Shown: positions 42,668 through 52,615, counted from the first letter of the stretch. The stretch is DNA of 64,000 nt from G965225705 sp965225705 (GCA_965225705.1 OZ245325.1:992001-1056000), one strand, 5' to 3'. Numbers and translations: made by a program. The notes: a model not told the origin generated them from the sequence alone.

Positions 42668-44083
42668 TTATCCGGAAGTCAGCACACGTCTTATATTTTC
42701 TATATCCTGATTGAGCGTCTCGTCTTTACGCATCAGCTCTTCTATTTTCTGGACGGCATGTATAACGGTTGTGTGATCACGCCCTCCAAAGCGACGACCA
42801 ATATCGGGGAGAGAGGATGTGGTAAGATTTTTAGAGAGTGCCATAGCAAGTTGGCGCGGTCGTGCGATGGCGCGTGCGCGCCTCTTGGAAAGCATTTCAT
42901 CCAAATCAAGGCCGTAATAGCTGGCAACAGTTTGTTGTATCAGACTGACTGTGATACGTTTTTTTTCATGAATGGCAAAACTTTCAAGGGCTTTTTCGGC
43001 ACTTTCCAGCGTGACAGGACGTCCAAGCATTGTGGTTTGAGCAATAACGCAATTAAGGGCTCCAAAAAGTTCTCTTGGGCTTGCCTGAATACGTGTGGCA
43101 AGAAAATCTCTCACCTCTTCATCAATGAGCAAACCAGGATAAGCAGCAGATTCCAGAATCCTGATGCGGGAATCAAGCATTTTGCGCCGCAAATCTGTAT
43201 GAGGAGAAAAAAGCTGACAAACAAGCCCTCCTGAGAGATAGGATTTCAGGCGTGGCTCAAGACCTTCAAGTTCTGATGGTGCGCGATCAGCTGTTAAGGC
43301 TATTTGTCGCCCATCATCCATCAGAGCTTCCAGTGTGTAGAGGAACTCTTCCTGTGTAGATGTTTTTCCTGCCAGGACATGAATATCGTCCAGAAAGAGC
43401 ATATCAACGCCCCTTAAGCCCTCTTTAAAAGCGATAACATTGCGGGCTCGAAGGGAAGAGATGAAATCATTAAGAAAGCGTTCAGCTGTCAGGTATTTCA
43501 CACGTCTGTTTGGGGTGAAGTGTGCAGCACCGTGAGCCATGGCATTAAGAAGATGCGTTTTGCCTAACCCATAAGAGCCATAGAGAAAGAGGGGGTTAAA
43601 ACCAGACTTGCCCCCTTTGGCAATATGCCGGGCAACAGTGAAAGCAATTTCATTCGCTTCTCCAACAACAAAATTTTCGAAGGTCATACCATTTTGTGTC
43701 AAAGAAGTTTTGGAAGAAGGTGAGGGAGAAGGAGATTGCTGATACTCCACCAGTGAAGAGATTTGAGATTTTTTTGTTGTGTTGAGGCATGCAGCACTTT
43801 TGAAACTGATCCGGTGGTTTTGTCCACCTGAACGGTTCCAGAGATTTTTAATAGACTCTCCAAGATTATTTTCTAACCAGTCCCGTGAGAATTTATTGGG
43901 AGCTACCAGACAAACCTCCCCTGATTTTTCTTTGTGGAGGTTCAGGGGTTTTATCCATGAAATATAGGTTGCTTCCCCTAAGGTTTTAAGCAGGTTTTCA
44001 CGTGTGATGTCCCAGAGAAAGTCCAGCCCTTTTTCTTCATCTTTAGGGAGAATATGGTCTGTAGAAGAAGAATGATCAGGCAC
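42668..44083 (-). CDS. dnaA: Chromosomal replication initiator DnaA
   Basis: DnaA binds origin boxes and opens DNA for replication. Domain I (~15-90) includes WDITRENLLKTLGEATYISWI; the AAA+ domain has Walker A GSYGLGKTHLL (about residue 168) and Walker B MLFLDDIHVL; the C-terminal DNA-binding helix-turn-helix has GGRDHTTVIHA. 471 residues, GTG start at 44083. dnaN and recF do not follow. The upstream region shows no clear DnaA-box cluster. Confidence 0.97.
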   Translation of the reverse strand: MPDHSSSTDHILPKDEEKGLDFLWDITRENLLKTLGEATYISWIKPLNLHKEKSGEVCLVAPNKFSRDWLENNLGESIKNLWNRSGGQNHRISFKSAACLNTTKKSQISSLVEYQQSPSPSPSSKTSLTQNGMTFENFVVGEANEIAFTVARHIAKGGKSGFNPLFLYGSYGLGKTHLLNAMAHGAAHFTPNRRVKYLTAERFLNDFISSLRARNVIAFKEGLRGVDMLFLDDIHVLAGKTSTQEEFLYTLEALMDDGRQIALTADRAPSELEGLEPRLKSYLSGGLVCQLFSPHTDLRRKMLDSRIRILESAAYPGLLIDEEVRDFLATRIQASPRELFGALNCVIAQTTMLGRPVTLESAEKALESFAIHEKKRITVSLIQQTVASYYGLDLDEMLSKRRARAIARPRQLAMALSKNLTTSSLPDIGRRFGGRDHTTVIHAVQKIEELMRKDETLNQDIENIRRVLTSG

Positions 44084-44502
44084 TGTACTTTTTTTCCTAT
44101 TTTAATAAAAAAATCATAAAGATAAAACAGAAACCTGAAGCATATCTCTCCGGTATCTGAAAAGTAGAAGATGTTTCCTCAGGCAGGATCCATTCCAAAC
44201 CGTTTTTTTTATGAGCGCTGTCAGGATAGACAGGGAAGAGCTCCATGATGCCTTACCTTAAAAAATTTTCAAGACCCCACATCATGAATTTATCACAGAG
44301 AAAAATTTCACCATGACTTTAGTTTCAAAAGATTCAAAAATGAGTTAGGTTTGTAGAAGTCAAGAGGATAAAAAAATATTTTTTCAGGAAGTTTTTTTAT
44401 ATTAATTTTTTTAATTTTGGACCGTCTCATGATTGACAACGATATGTCTTAAATCATAACTCCCAAACCCTGTGCTTTACGTTGAGGAGTGTTTATTCAG
44501 CC
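44084..44502. other. AT-rich region between divergent dnaA and queA
   Basis: About 0.42 kb without a gene. It contains long A and T runs, including the palindrome AAAAAATATTTTTT at 44371-44384. I searched by eye for TTATCCACA-type DnaA boxes and saw none that match; TTAA pairs near 44400 are five bases apart, not the seven of a CtrA site. Confidence 0.6.
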
Positions 44503-45597
44503 ATGCAGACCCATGCTTTTGATTTTGATTTGCCCCAGGAACTTATTGCGCTTCATCCCTGTTTTCCACGAGACAGCGCACGTCTTTTATGTGTTAAGGA
44601 AGGGGGAGGGCTTTCTGACCATCATATAAGAGATTTAGGACAGCTCCTCAACAGGGGTGATCTTCTTATTGTCAATGATACACGCGTCCTTCCCGCAAGC
44701 CTTAAGGCAAAACGAAGACGACAGGGTGATCAGGGTGAAACCGTCATGCTGGATATCACATTGCATCAGCCGTCCATAAGCTCTGTTACTTCTGCTGCAG
44801 ATGGAGAGGGGGTATGCTGGTCTTCTTTCGTGCGTCCTGCAAAACGCCTCCGTCCTGGTGATGAGCTTATTTTTGGAGAAAAGTATGAAGCCCGTGTTGA
44901 ACAACAGCTGGACACAGGTCAGGTACTGTTACGGTTTCATCTCTCTGACAGTGATTTCACAGACTTTATTGAAAACCAGGGTATGATGCCTCTCCCTCCC
45001 TATATCGCACGTAAACGTCCTGTGACGGACAAAGACCGCGAGGACTATCAAACAATGTTTGCTCTGCATAACGGGTCTGTAGCTGCCCCTACAGCAGGTC
45101 TTCATTTTACCCCATCTCTTCTGGAGCGTTTAAAAGAGAAGGGGATTGATACAGCCTCTGTCACGCTTCATGTGGGGGCGGGGACCTTTCTTCCTGTCAA
45201 GACGGAATATATTGAAGATCATAGCATGCATGCTGAATATTATACGATTGGCCCTGAAACAGCAGAGAAGATTTTTAGAACAAAAGAGAAGGGGGGGCGT
45301 ATTATCGCTGTTGGAACCACAAGCTTACGTTCTTTGGAATCTGCTGCAGATGAACAGGGGAAAATCAAAGATTGTCAGCATGAACAAACGCGTCTTTTTA
45401 TCACACCAGGGTATAAATTTCGCTGTGTTGATGGGTTGCTGACCAATTTTCACCTCCCCCGATCTACCTTGTTTATGCTGGTGTCGGCTTTTTCAGGTCT
45501 TAAAACCATACACAGGGCTTATGCCCATGCGATCACACAGGGCTATCGTTTTTACTCTTATGGGGATGCTTCTCTTTTATGGCATTCGTCTTCCTGA
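44503..45597 (+). CDS. queA: S-adenosylmethionine:tRNA ribosyltransferase-isomerase
   Basis: QueA transfers and isomerises the ribosyl part of SAM to make epoxyqueuosine in tRNA. Conserved motifs run from FDFDLPQELIALHP through LIVNDTRVLPA, SVAAPTAGLHFT, LHVGAGTFLPVKTE and TNFHLPRSTLFMLVSAF. I use the ATG at 44503 (364 aa); GAGGAG lies 13 bases upstream, slightly far, and a TTG at 44482 would add seven residues. tgt, commonly next, is absent. Confidence 0.95.
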   Translation: MQTHAFDFDLPQELIALHPCFPRDSARLLCVKEGGGLSDHHIRDLGQLLNRGDLLIVNDTRVLPASLKAKRRRQGDQGETVMLDITLHQPSISSVTSAADGEGVCWSSFVRPAKRLRPGDELIFGEKYEARVEQQLDTGQVLLRFHLSDSDFTDFIENQGMMPLPPYIARKRPVTDKDREDYQTMFALHNGSVAAPTAGLHFTPSLLERLKEKGIDTASVTLHVGAGTFLPVKTEYIEDHSMHAEYYTIGPETAEKIFRTKEKGGRIIAVGTTSLRSLESAADEQGKIKDCQHEQTRLFITPGYKFRCVDGLLTNFHLPRSTLFMLVSAFSGLKTIHRAYAHAITQGYRFYSYGDASLLWHSSS

Positions 45598-45819
45598 GAT
45601 CTTAAGTGAAAAAGGAAAGGGGGAAGCGTGTTCTCTTCCTGACCCCGTCTTTTTGAAAGGGGGACTTCATACTTGTCTCAGATGGTTTACAAAGAGAATG
45701 GAGCTGTTATTTTCAGGAAAGGATTTCTTAAAACTTTGTGAAGGCTGACTCTATAGTGTTTTGAAAGTCCGGAGTTTTAGAGGGCACAATTTTCTGCATA
45801 GGCTATTGGGGTGTTGGTG

Positions 45820-46938
45820 ATGAATGAACAGAGTGTCTCCTCCCTCTTATCAAAGGAAGGGGGAAGTGGATCTATGGAGTTGTCTCCTTCTCGCATGACT
45901 TTTCCTTCTTTAAGGTCACGAAAATGGGTGGCAGGCTGGCTTTTTATACTTTGTCTTCTTTTGTCGGCTATGATTCTTCTGGGCGGGGCCGTGCGTCTTA
46001 CCAATTCAGGGCTATCTATTACAGAATGGCAACCTCTGATGGGCGTGTTTCCACCTTTTTCAGAACAGGCCTGGCAGGAAGTTTTTGAAAAATACAAACA
46101 AATCCCTGAATATATCCAGGAGCATGCCTGGATGAGTCTCCATGATTTTAAATTCATTTACTGGATGGAATGGGCTCACAGATTTTTGGGACGTGTGATC
46201 GGCTTTGTTGTCCTGCTTCCCCTTCTTGTCTTTAGTATACGTGGCTGGATTGGGCGGGGTTTAGCTCTTCGTCTTACCTGTCTTTTTGTGCTGGGGGGGC
46301 TTCAGGGTTTTATAGGCTGGTGGATGGTCGCGTCTGGTCTGACCGAGCGTGTTGATGTGAGCCATCTTCGCCTGACCGTTCATCTGGGCATGGCCTTTCT
46401 TCTCCTTGGGCTGACATTGTGGACACTTCTTGATGTTCTTCACGCTCCCGGAGAACAGGTTTCACCTGCGCTGAAAAGAATGGGTTTTTTCCTTGTTATC
46501 TGTGTTTTTTTTCAAACCCTTCTGGGGGGTCTTGTTGCGGGTCTACGTGCGGGGTTAAGTTATAATACATGGCCGCTTATGGATGGACGTTTTGTGCCCG
46601 ATGGGTATGGCCTGTTTAAGCCTTTCTGGCTTAATTTTTTTGATAATCCAGGTGCTGTTCAGTTTAACCACCGTCTGTTTGCGTATTTTTTGGCTGCCCT
46701 GATCTTCTCTTTATGGCTGATCACCAGAAAAAGAACCCATGCCCCCGTCAGGAAAAGGGGAAATGCCCTGTTTCTTGCCATGTGTTGTCAGGTGTTTTTA
46801 GGTGTTCTTGCTCTTTTACACGGGCCACAGTTCTGGCCGTTGGCGCTTCTCCATCAGGGGGGAGGGATTGTACTGTTCCTCACAAGTCTGTCTCTTCTTC
46901 ATGCTATGCAGGGAAAGGGAGGGGTTTCTGTTTCTTAA
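45820..46938 (+). CDS. ctaA: Heme A synthase (CtaA/Cox15)
   Basis: CtaA oxidises the C8 methyl of heme O to make heme A for aa3-type cytochrome oxidase. The 372-residue protein has about eight membrane helices. The heme-binding histidines appear in EWAHRFLGR, VSHLRLTVHLG, FNHRLFAYF and LLHQGGG. The start is at ATG 45820, or GTG 45811 three codons earlier. ctaB and oxidase subunit genes are not adjacent, but its presence implies an aa3-type oxidase downstream of the bc1 complex encoded nearby. Confidence 0.94.
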   Translation: MNEQSVSSLLSKEGGSGSMELSPSRMTFPSLRSRKWVAGWLFILCLLLSAMILLGGAVRLTNSGLSITEWQPLMGVFPPFSEQAWQEVFEKYKQIPEYIQEHAWMSLHDFKFIYWMEWAHRFLGRVIGFVVLLPLLVFSIRGWIGRGLALRLTCLFVLGGLQGFIGWWMVASGLTERVDVSHLRLTVHLGMAFLLLGLTLWTLLDVLHAPGEQVSPALKRMGFFLVICVFFQTLLGGLVAGLRAGLSYNTWPLMDGRFVPDGYGLFKPFWLNFFDNPGAVQFNHRLFAYFLAALIFSLWLITRKRTHAPVRKRGNALFLAMCCQVFLGVLALLHGPQFWPLALLHQGGGIVLFLTSLSLLHAMQGKGGVSVS

Positions 46939-48176
46939 CCATCAAAAAGACAGCGCATGCTTCCTTCAAACATGAGTTCAATGTTGACATGAGGATTGGC
47001 CATGACAGCACGCAACCAGATCTCTCCCCCGATATTCACTGTGGACACATAGCGTTGAAGCTCTGAGCATGTGGGATCAGGCTTCACATGTTTTGGTTTC
47101 CAGACAACAATACCTGTTTCCGGTGGTGCAAACAGGATCAGGCGATCATCATCGCTGATCATGGAGGTCAGCTGGTCTGCTTTTCTCATACAGAGATCAA
47201 GGCGCTGGCTAAGTCCCGCCCTCCCCCAGGCAAGAAGGGTCGCTAAAAGTGGTACAGCAACCGCGCCATGGGAACCGGGAAGGCCAATATTGGGTGCTGT
47301 CAGATAGTTTCCTCCAAAGGAAAGGTGGGGGATAACCTCTTCCCATGATCTGAAGAAGATAAGAGCAGATTCTTTAGGCTGGAAAAGCCATTTATGAGCT
47401 GAAACAGAGACCGAATCAGCATGTTGCAGGCCCGAAAGCCTGTCTTGATACTGTTCAGAAAGCCGCAAAGGGCCGGCCCAGGCTGCATCCACATGAACCC
47501 AGGCCGCATGTCCACGGAGACTGAGATCATCTATAGCGCCAACCGATGTTGTCCCTGCCGTTAAAACCAGGGCAGTATTCCGGAGGTCCCCCAGAGCATT
47601 TGCATCGAGGTGGTGCGATTCATCCGTCGCCACAGTATGATAGTCAAGACCCAGAATATGGGCAGCTTTCTGAACAGAGATATGAGCCTGCTCAGAAGCC
47701 AGGACACGCCTGACGCCGCGCATGTCACGTGCAGCCCATAAAGCGGTGAGATTGGCAAAGCTTGACCCGGGAAGCATTTGTCCCCCTGACATACCAAAAA
47801 ATGGTGCCAGCCATGCTATGACTTTTTCTTCCAAAGGTTTTGCCGCAGGGGATGTTGCAGGGTGGAGAAGGTTTTGATTAAGCGCTGCATTCCAGAGTGT
47901 GCTCGCCCATGTAATCCAGGGGGTGGGGGGATCCATATGCCCACTGAAATAAGGGCTACCAGGTTTCATGGACTGACCAAGGACAAGGGGGGCAAGCTCA
48001 TTGAGGGCTTCCGGGTCACCTATCCCTTTTTCAGGAAAACTCTCAGGAAGTATGAAGGGGGAAGTTTTTGTCGCATCAGCCTGTTGATCTCTCAGGAACT
48101 GACTCAACAGATCAACAGCATGCTTTAAACCATCTTCATCACACATAAAACCTGGGTCATAGGGGCAGTATTCCAT
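46935..48176 (-). CDS. PLP-dependent group II amino-acid decarboxylase
   Basis: 413 residues of fold type I. The Schiff-base Lys lies in SVSAHKWLFQP; the cofactor Asp is in VHVDAAWAGP, and LPGSSFANLTALWAAR and VLTAGTTSVGAIDD are also typical. Relatives decarboxylate aspartate, diaminobutyrate, glutamate or aromatic amino acids. Substrate cannot be fixed. It is a lone gene, convergent with ctaA (4-bp overlap). Beta-alanine production from aspartate is one possibility, polyamine or amine production another. Confidence 0.85.
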   Translation of the reverse strand: MEYCPYDPGFMCDEDGLKHAVDLLSQFLRDQQADATKTSPFILPESFPEKGIGDPEALNELAPLVLGQSMKPGSPYFSGHMDPPTPWITWASTLWNAALNQNLLHPATSPAAKPLEEKVIAWLAPFFGMSGGQMLPGSSFANLTALWAARDMRGVRRVLASEQAHISVQKAAHILGLDYHTVATDESHHLDANALGDLRNTALVLTAGTTSVGAIDDLSLRGHAAWVHVDAAWAGPLRLSEQYQDRLSGLQHADSVSVSAHKWLFQPKESALIFFRSWEEVIPHLSFGGNYLTAPNIGLPGSHGAVAVPLLATLLAWGRAGLSQRLDLCMRKADQLTSMISDDDRLILFAPPETGIVVWKPKHVKPDPTCSELQRYVSTVNIGGEIWLRAVMANPHVNIELMFEGSMRCLFDG

Positions 48177-48322
48177 GCTTTTCCCTTTAAAGAGTGGGGC
48201 ACGTAAGGCCTAAAGCAGGTTACCATTTTAGAATGTGTAAGACAAAGCCTTTAAGAAAAAGCTGGCAATGACGCCCTATAGAAAACAAAAAGAAGAAAGC
48301 AGAAAACGAGCTAACAAAAGGT

Positions 48323-49132
48323 TCAGGAGGTTTTCTTCCTGTTAACATTACGCCAGACTTCCCGATAGGCAAACCAGAGAACAAGGGACATAATAACAAG
48401 ATAAATCAGGACCATAAAACCTGTCTTTTTTCTTTTTTCCATATGCGGGTCACCTGCCCAGGTGAGGAAAGTTACAAGGTCCTTTGCCATTTGATCGGGC
48501 GTTGCCTTTGTTCCATCCTGATACTCAACACGATCTTCGGTCAATTGTTCCGCCATAGCAATCTGACCGCCTGGGAAATAAGGATTATAGTATAAACCGG
48601 CACGTGGCTTTTCAACACCTTCCGGGACAGGTTCATAGCCCGTCAATAAAGAGTAAAGATAGTCTGCATGACCAGATCGCCCTTTCACAATGACAGAAAG
48701 ATCAGGTGGCAAAGACCCACCATTAGATGCTCTGGCTGCCTGTTCATTAGGATATATGGGGGGAAAATGATCTGCGGGGATAGCCGGGCGCTCAATACTA
48801 TCACCAAGTTCATCAATGTCAGGGATCGTATATTCTGCAGCAAAAGCTTTAATCAAAGGGTTATCATTTGGGTTCGGATATTTGGGATCATAATAAGGTG
48901 CTCCCTTTTCCCCAAGGCTTCTGAAGGACAAAAGTTCTAAACTATGGCAGGCGGCACACACCTCACGATAAACCTGAAAACCCCTTTGCATGGCAGCGCG
49001 ATCATAAAGACCAAAAGGACCGGAAAAAGACCAGTCAACTTTTTTTAAAGGATGTGTTTCTCCTGCAGCCCAGACAGGTCCAGAAAGAAAAGAGATCAAA
49101 CAGATAACGTAAAGAACATAGCGTCTTATCAT
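48323..49132 (-). CDS. petC: Cytochrome c1 of the bc1 complex
   Basis: Cytochrome c1 passes electrons from the Rieske protein to cytochrome c. A signal peptide (VLYVICLISFLSGPVWA) precedes the mature protein. The heme site is CAACH (C59, C62, H63) and the probable axial Met is M193 (GGQIAMAEQ). A C-terminal anchor lies at about 240-262. The ATG at 49132 (269 aa) has GAGG upstream and is preferred over a GTG at 49147. It is the last gene of petABC. Confidence 0.95.
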   Translation of the reverse strand: MIRRYVLYVICLISFLSGPVWAAGETHPLKKVDWSFSGPFGLYDRAAMQRGFQVYREVCAACHSLELLSFRSLGEKGAPYYDPKYPNPNDNPLIKAFAAEYTIPDIDELGDSIERPAIPADHFPPIYPNEQAARASNGGSLPPDLSVIVKGRSGHADYLYSLLTGYEPVPEGVEKPRAGLYYNPYFPGGQIAMAEQLTEDRVEYQDGTKATPDQMAKDLVTFLTWAGDPHMEKRKKTGFMVLIYLVIMSLVLWFAYREVWRNVNRKKTS

Positions 49133-49143
49133 TTTCTTTCCTC

Positions 49144-50685
49144 TCACACTGCTGCCGGTTTTGAATCAAGAACCGATTTGGCGATGGATTCAGGAAGTTT
49201 TTTAGGTTTTTCAACAAAGCCCAAAATGAAAAGAATGGGGAAGAAATATGCAAAATAGAAAAGCGTTAAAATTCTTCCCAGAATAAGGGCTGTAAAACGA
49301 TAAGCTGGCTTATAGAGGACTTTGATGTCCTGACCACCGGGCTCATGAATCATTAAAACACATGTTGAACTTACCTCACAGGAGGAAGATTTGGCAGGTG
49401 TGCCCCCCTCTGTTTTGATAGCCGTATCACTTTCATTCTCAAAGGAAAGAGAAAAGCCGGTATCAGACATTTCAAGAGAAAAAGCTGACTGGACCATGTT
49501 TTCTAAATCGGCAGCACATTCTTTGGCTGTACCACAGGAAATACGCTCCGTTGTGCCATTTTTCTCAATCACAAGGCTGTCTTTACCAATTTGAAAGAGG
49601 ATATAATCCGGTGATTTTGCACCACACCAGCCAAGGCCAAGACAGGCAGCAACGAAAAACAAAAAGAAATAGCGCCCTATGGGTCTGAAACGCATGGACC
49701 GTATTTTGGAGGTATCCAGCCAGGGAAGTATAAAAAGAATACCGATAGCCCCAAACATGAGAAGGACACCCCCAAGTTTACTCGGGACAGCGCGCAAAAT
49801 GGCATAGAAGGGAAGAAAATACCATTCCGGTACGATATGTTGAGGGGTTGCCAGAGGGTTAGCCCGGACATAATTGTCTGCATGCCCTAAAACATCTGGT
49901 AAAAAGAAGACGAAACCAGCAAAGATAACCAAAAAGACAGAAAGCGCAAAAGCATCCTTGACAGTGTAATAGGGGTGGAAAGAAAGCGTATCTTCTTTTG
50001 TTTTAGGCTCAACCCCTAAAGGATTATTATTGCCAACTTCGTGAAAAGCCCAGATATGCAGGGCGACCACAGCACAAATAACAAAGGGAAGAAGATAATG
50101 GAGACTAAAAAAACGATTGAGGGTAGGGTTATCAACTGAGAATCCTCCCCATAGCCATTGGGTGATGGATTCACCTATGACAGGAAAGGCCCCTAAAAGA
50201 TTGGTGATCACCACGGCCCCCCAATAAGACATTTGTCCCCAGGGAAGAATATAGCCCATAAAAGCTGTTGCCATCATAAGAAGATAAATGACAACACCAA
50301 TCATCCAGACCATTTCCCGTGGTGCTTTATAGGAGCCATAATAAAGGCCCCTGAACATGTGGATATAAACGGCCAGAAAAAACATAGAGGCCCCGACGGC
50401 ATGCATGGGCTGTAAAAGCCAGCCAAAGGGAACATCCCGGCGTATACGTTCTACGCTGTCAAAGGCAAAACTGCCATGAGGGACATAGTGCATGGCCAGA
50501 ATAATGCCTGTTATGATTTGCGAGGCGAGACAGAGGGTTAAAATAGCTCCGAATGTCCACCAGTAATTGAGGTTACGTGGTGAGGGGAAAACAAAAAACT
50601 CTGCACCGAAACGAATAAGTGGCAAACGCGCATCTAACCAGCGTGTAAGAGCCAGTCTGGGCTTATAGGTGTAATCTGATTTCAT
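49144..50685 (-). CDS. petB: Cytochrome b of the bc1 complex, with a four-Cys insertion
   Basis: Cytochrome b carries hemes bL and bH and the quinone sites. Heme ligands are H95, H109, H196 and H210; the Qo motif PEWY is at 286-289. At 513 residues it is about 90-100 longer than usual. The excess lies between helix G (ending ~355) and helix H (~465-490): residues ~365-460 form an unfamiliar segment with two CX5C pairs (C384/C390 and C436/C442). By standard topology this loop faces the periplasm, so disulfides are plausible. The frame is continuous and flanking helices match the family. Confidence 0.93.
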   Translation of the reverse strand: MKSDYTYKPRLALTRWLDARLPLIRFGAEFFVFPSPRNLNYWWTFGAILTLCLASQIITGIILAMHYVPHGSFAFDSVERIRRDVPFGWLLQPMHAVGASMFFLAVYIHMFRGLYYGSYKAPREMVWMIGVVIYLLMMATAFMGYILPWGQMSYWGAVVITNLLGAFPVIGESITQWLWGGFSVDNPTLNRFFSLHYLLPFVICAVVALHIWAFHEVGNNNPLGVEPKTKEDTLSFHPYYTVKDAFALSVFLVIFAGFVFFLPDVLGHADNYVRANPLATPQHIVPEWYFLPFYAILRAVPSKLGGVLLMFGAIGILFILPWLDTSKIRSMRFRPIGRYFFLFFVAACLGLGWCGAKSPDYILFQIGKDSLVIEKNGTTERISCGTAKECAADLENMVQSAFSLEMSDTGFSLSFENESDTAIKTEGGTPAKSSSCEVSSTCVLMIHEPGGQDIKVLYKPAYRFTALILGRILTLFYFAYFFPILFILGFVEKPKKLPESIAKSVLDSKPAAV

Positions 50686-50691
50686 CTGTCC

Positions 50692-51246
50692 TTACCCAAT
50701 TTTAATGACGCTGTCTGAGAGATATTTATAAGGAGGAATGTAAAGATTGACCGGTGCAGGACCTTTGCGTATTCTCCCGGATGTATCATAATGTGACCCG
50801 TGGCAGGGACAGAACCATCCCCCATAATCCCCTGATTCACCTACCGGCACACAGCCAAGATGGGTACAGCTTCCTTCCATAACCAGATATTGTGGTTTAA
50901 GCTTTCCTTCAGGCCCCTGAACCAGACGTTGTTCATCGGTTTGTGGGTCTTTAAGTGCTGAAAGAGGGACAGCATGTGCCTCATCAATTTCTTTAGGTGT
51001 ACGGTGACGGATGAAAACAGGTTTCCCCCGCCATTTCACTGTGCGTTGCTCACCTTCAGCAATATCAGATACATTCACTTCAATGGAAGCCAGGGCCAGC
51101 GTGTCAGCTGCCGGATTCATTTGATCGATGAAAGTCCAGATTAAAGAGCCGGCACCAAAGCTTGTGACAGCACCGGCAGCAATATAGATAAAATCCCGCC
51201 GTGTGGGTTCATTCATGGCGTCGTTTTCGACTGTTTTGTCAGTCAC
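50692..51246 (-). CDS. petA: Rieske iron-sulfur protein of the bc1 complex
   Basis: The Rieske subunit shuttles electrons from quinol at Qo to cytochrome c1. A Tat-like N-terminus (TRRDFIYIAAGAV) doubles as the membrane anchor. The 2Fe-2S ligands are in CTHLGC (C127, H129) and CPCH (C146, H149), with the disulfide cysteines C132 and C148. 184 residues. It is the first gene of petABC, six bases before cytochrome b. Confidence 0.96.
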   Translation of the reverse strand: MTDKTVENDAMNEPTRRDFIYIAAGAVTSFGAGSLIWTFIDQMNPAADTLALASIEVNVSDIAEGEQRTVKWRGKPVFIRHRTPKEIDEAHAVPLSALKDPQTDEQRLVQGPEGKLKPQYLVMEGSCTHLGCVPVGESGDYGGWFCPCHGSHYDTSGRIRKGPAPVNLYIPPYKYLSDSVIKIG

Positions 51247-51532
51247 AATTCTTCCTCGTCATATTCTTATACACAGTTTTTTTGTCTGCTTATGGTATCT
51301 GACAGGGCCATTCTTTCACATAAAGAAAGGAGCACAGGTCCTTTACCTTAAAGGAGAACCATACTCAAGACCCTTTAGGCTGGTAAAGGATACAAAGCAC
51401 ATTTTATCGTATTTTTTATACATATCAATCATGTTTTCAAAAGAAAAACCTTTAAAGATGCCTTTCATTTTTATGGGAGGAGTATTTATGTCTTTTTAAT
51501 TTTTTTCTGCACAGGGAAAGGTAAAAAACACT

Positions 51533-52357
51533 TCAGGGCTTAAGGTTTTTGGGTGTTGTGTTCTTTTTTTTATTACTCCTTAAATCTTCCCAGTGATGGG
51601 GCTGGGTTATAAGAGATTTGACATAATCCACATTATTTTGAACTTCCTGTTCCGAAAGATCCCTGCGCCACCATTGTTTTGCCTCTTCCATCTTGCCCTG
51701 CAGGCCAAGGGCCAGAGCAAGGTTTTGCCGTATTTGTGCGTTGCTGCCGGGAGACTGGGCTGCCTTGCGCAGATACGTCTCACCTCTGGAGGGGTTTCCG
51801 CTGAGGACATAGCTTAAGCCAAGATTACCTGTAAGAACAGGATCATTAGGGTGATATCTAAGCGCTGTCTGATAGATCTCGCGGGCTTGTTCTGATCGTC
51901 CGGCCTGCTCAAGGCAAACTCCTAAAAGGCGTAACATATCCCTGTCATCGGGATTGTGTGCTCTGATACGCTCTAAAAGATCAATGGCACGATCACCTTT
52001 GTTGCTGGCAGCAGCAGCGCTGGCATAGAGTAAAATAAGATCGCGATTTTCAGGATAAAGTGCTAAACTTTGATCTGTTACTTCCATCACTCTGGAGAGG
52101 CGCCCAGTATCACGAAGAATCATAGCAAGCCGTGTTGCTGCTTCAAGATCAGAAGGATTTTTTTGATGCTCTTTGTTCCAAAAGACAGCTTGCTCAACAA
52201 GATCTTTTCGGACAATCGCATCACGTTCGGATCGCGTAGCAGGAGCTATATCTTTTTGAAAGGCAAGTTCTTTAAGTTCTTTTTCCTCAGATGTTGGGGT
52301 TGCACAGGCAAAAAGCATGACAGCAGGAAGAGCTAATATAAACCAGGAACAGCGCAT
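51533..52357 (-). CDS. TPR lipoprotein, TadD-like
   Basis: A lipobox (ALPAVMLFAC, acylated Cys at about 18) is followed by four to five TPR units from residue ~60 (TGRLSRVMEVTDQSLALYP; AGRSEQAREIYQTALRYHP; LSGNPSRGETYLRKAA). This matches TadD, the outer-membrane pilotin-like partner of Tad/Flp pilus secretion. No other tad genes are adjacent, but a Flp pilin is encoded at 26784. A generic TPR lipoprotein remains possible. Confidence 0.7.
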   Translation of the reverse strand: MRCSWFILALPAVMLFACATPTSEEKELKELAFQKDIAPATRSERDAIVRKDLVEQAVFWNKEHQKNPSDLEAATRLAMILRDTGRLSRVMEVTDQSLALYPENRDLILLYASAAAASNKGDRAIDLLERIRAHNPDDRDMLRLLGVCLEQAGRSEQAREIYQTALRYHPNDPVLTGNLGLSYVLSGNPSRGETYLRKAAQSPGSNAQIRQNLALALGLQGKMEEAKQWWRRDLSEQEVQNNVDYVKSLITQPHHWEDLRSNKKKNTTPKNLKP

Positions 52358-52615
52358 GATGATACCCTTTGTACTTACTTGTTTTGTTCAGGGGGTTATC
52401 TCAAAAAATTATTAACAGTTCTGCCACGTCATTTATTGAAAATCAAGGACAGGAACACAGTTTTATCTTCATATCTCTGGTGATGAAAACATGCGCCTTA
52501 TCTGGCTCCATATTGATGAGGGTATTGATGAAATGAAGGAAAAGTAAGGGTATTAGACAGCTTATTTTTTATATGTTAAAGGCGTAGTTAAGAGTGAAGT
52601 TTAAAGGAAAGCTCC

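Noticed and set aside
44084..44502. Replication origin between dnaA and queA
   Set aside because: The region is AT-rich but shows no matching DnaA boxes by eye, and alphaproteobacterial origins are usually near hemE rather than dnaA.
52491..52547. 18-codon frame upstream of the KefF/G-like gene
   Set aside because: No ribosome-binding site precedes its ATG and nothing links it to the downstream gene.
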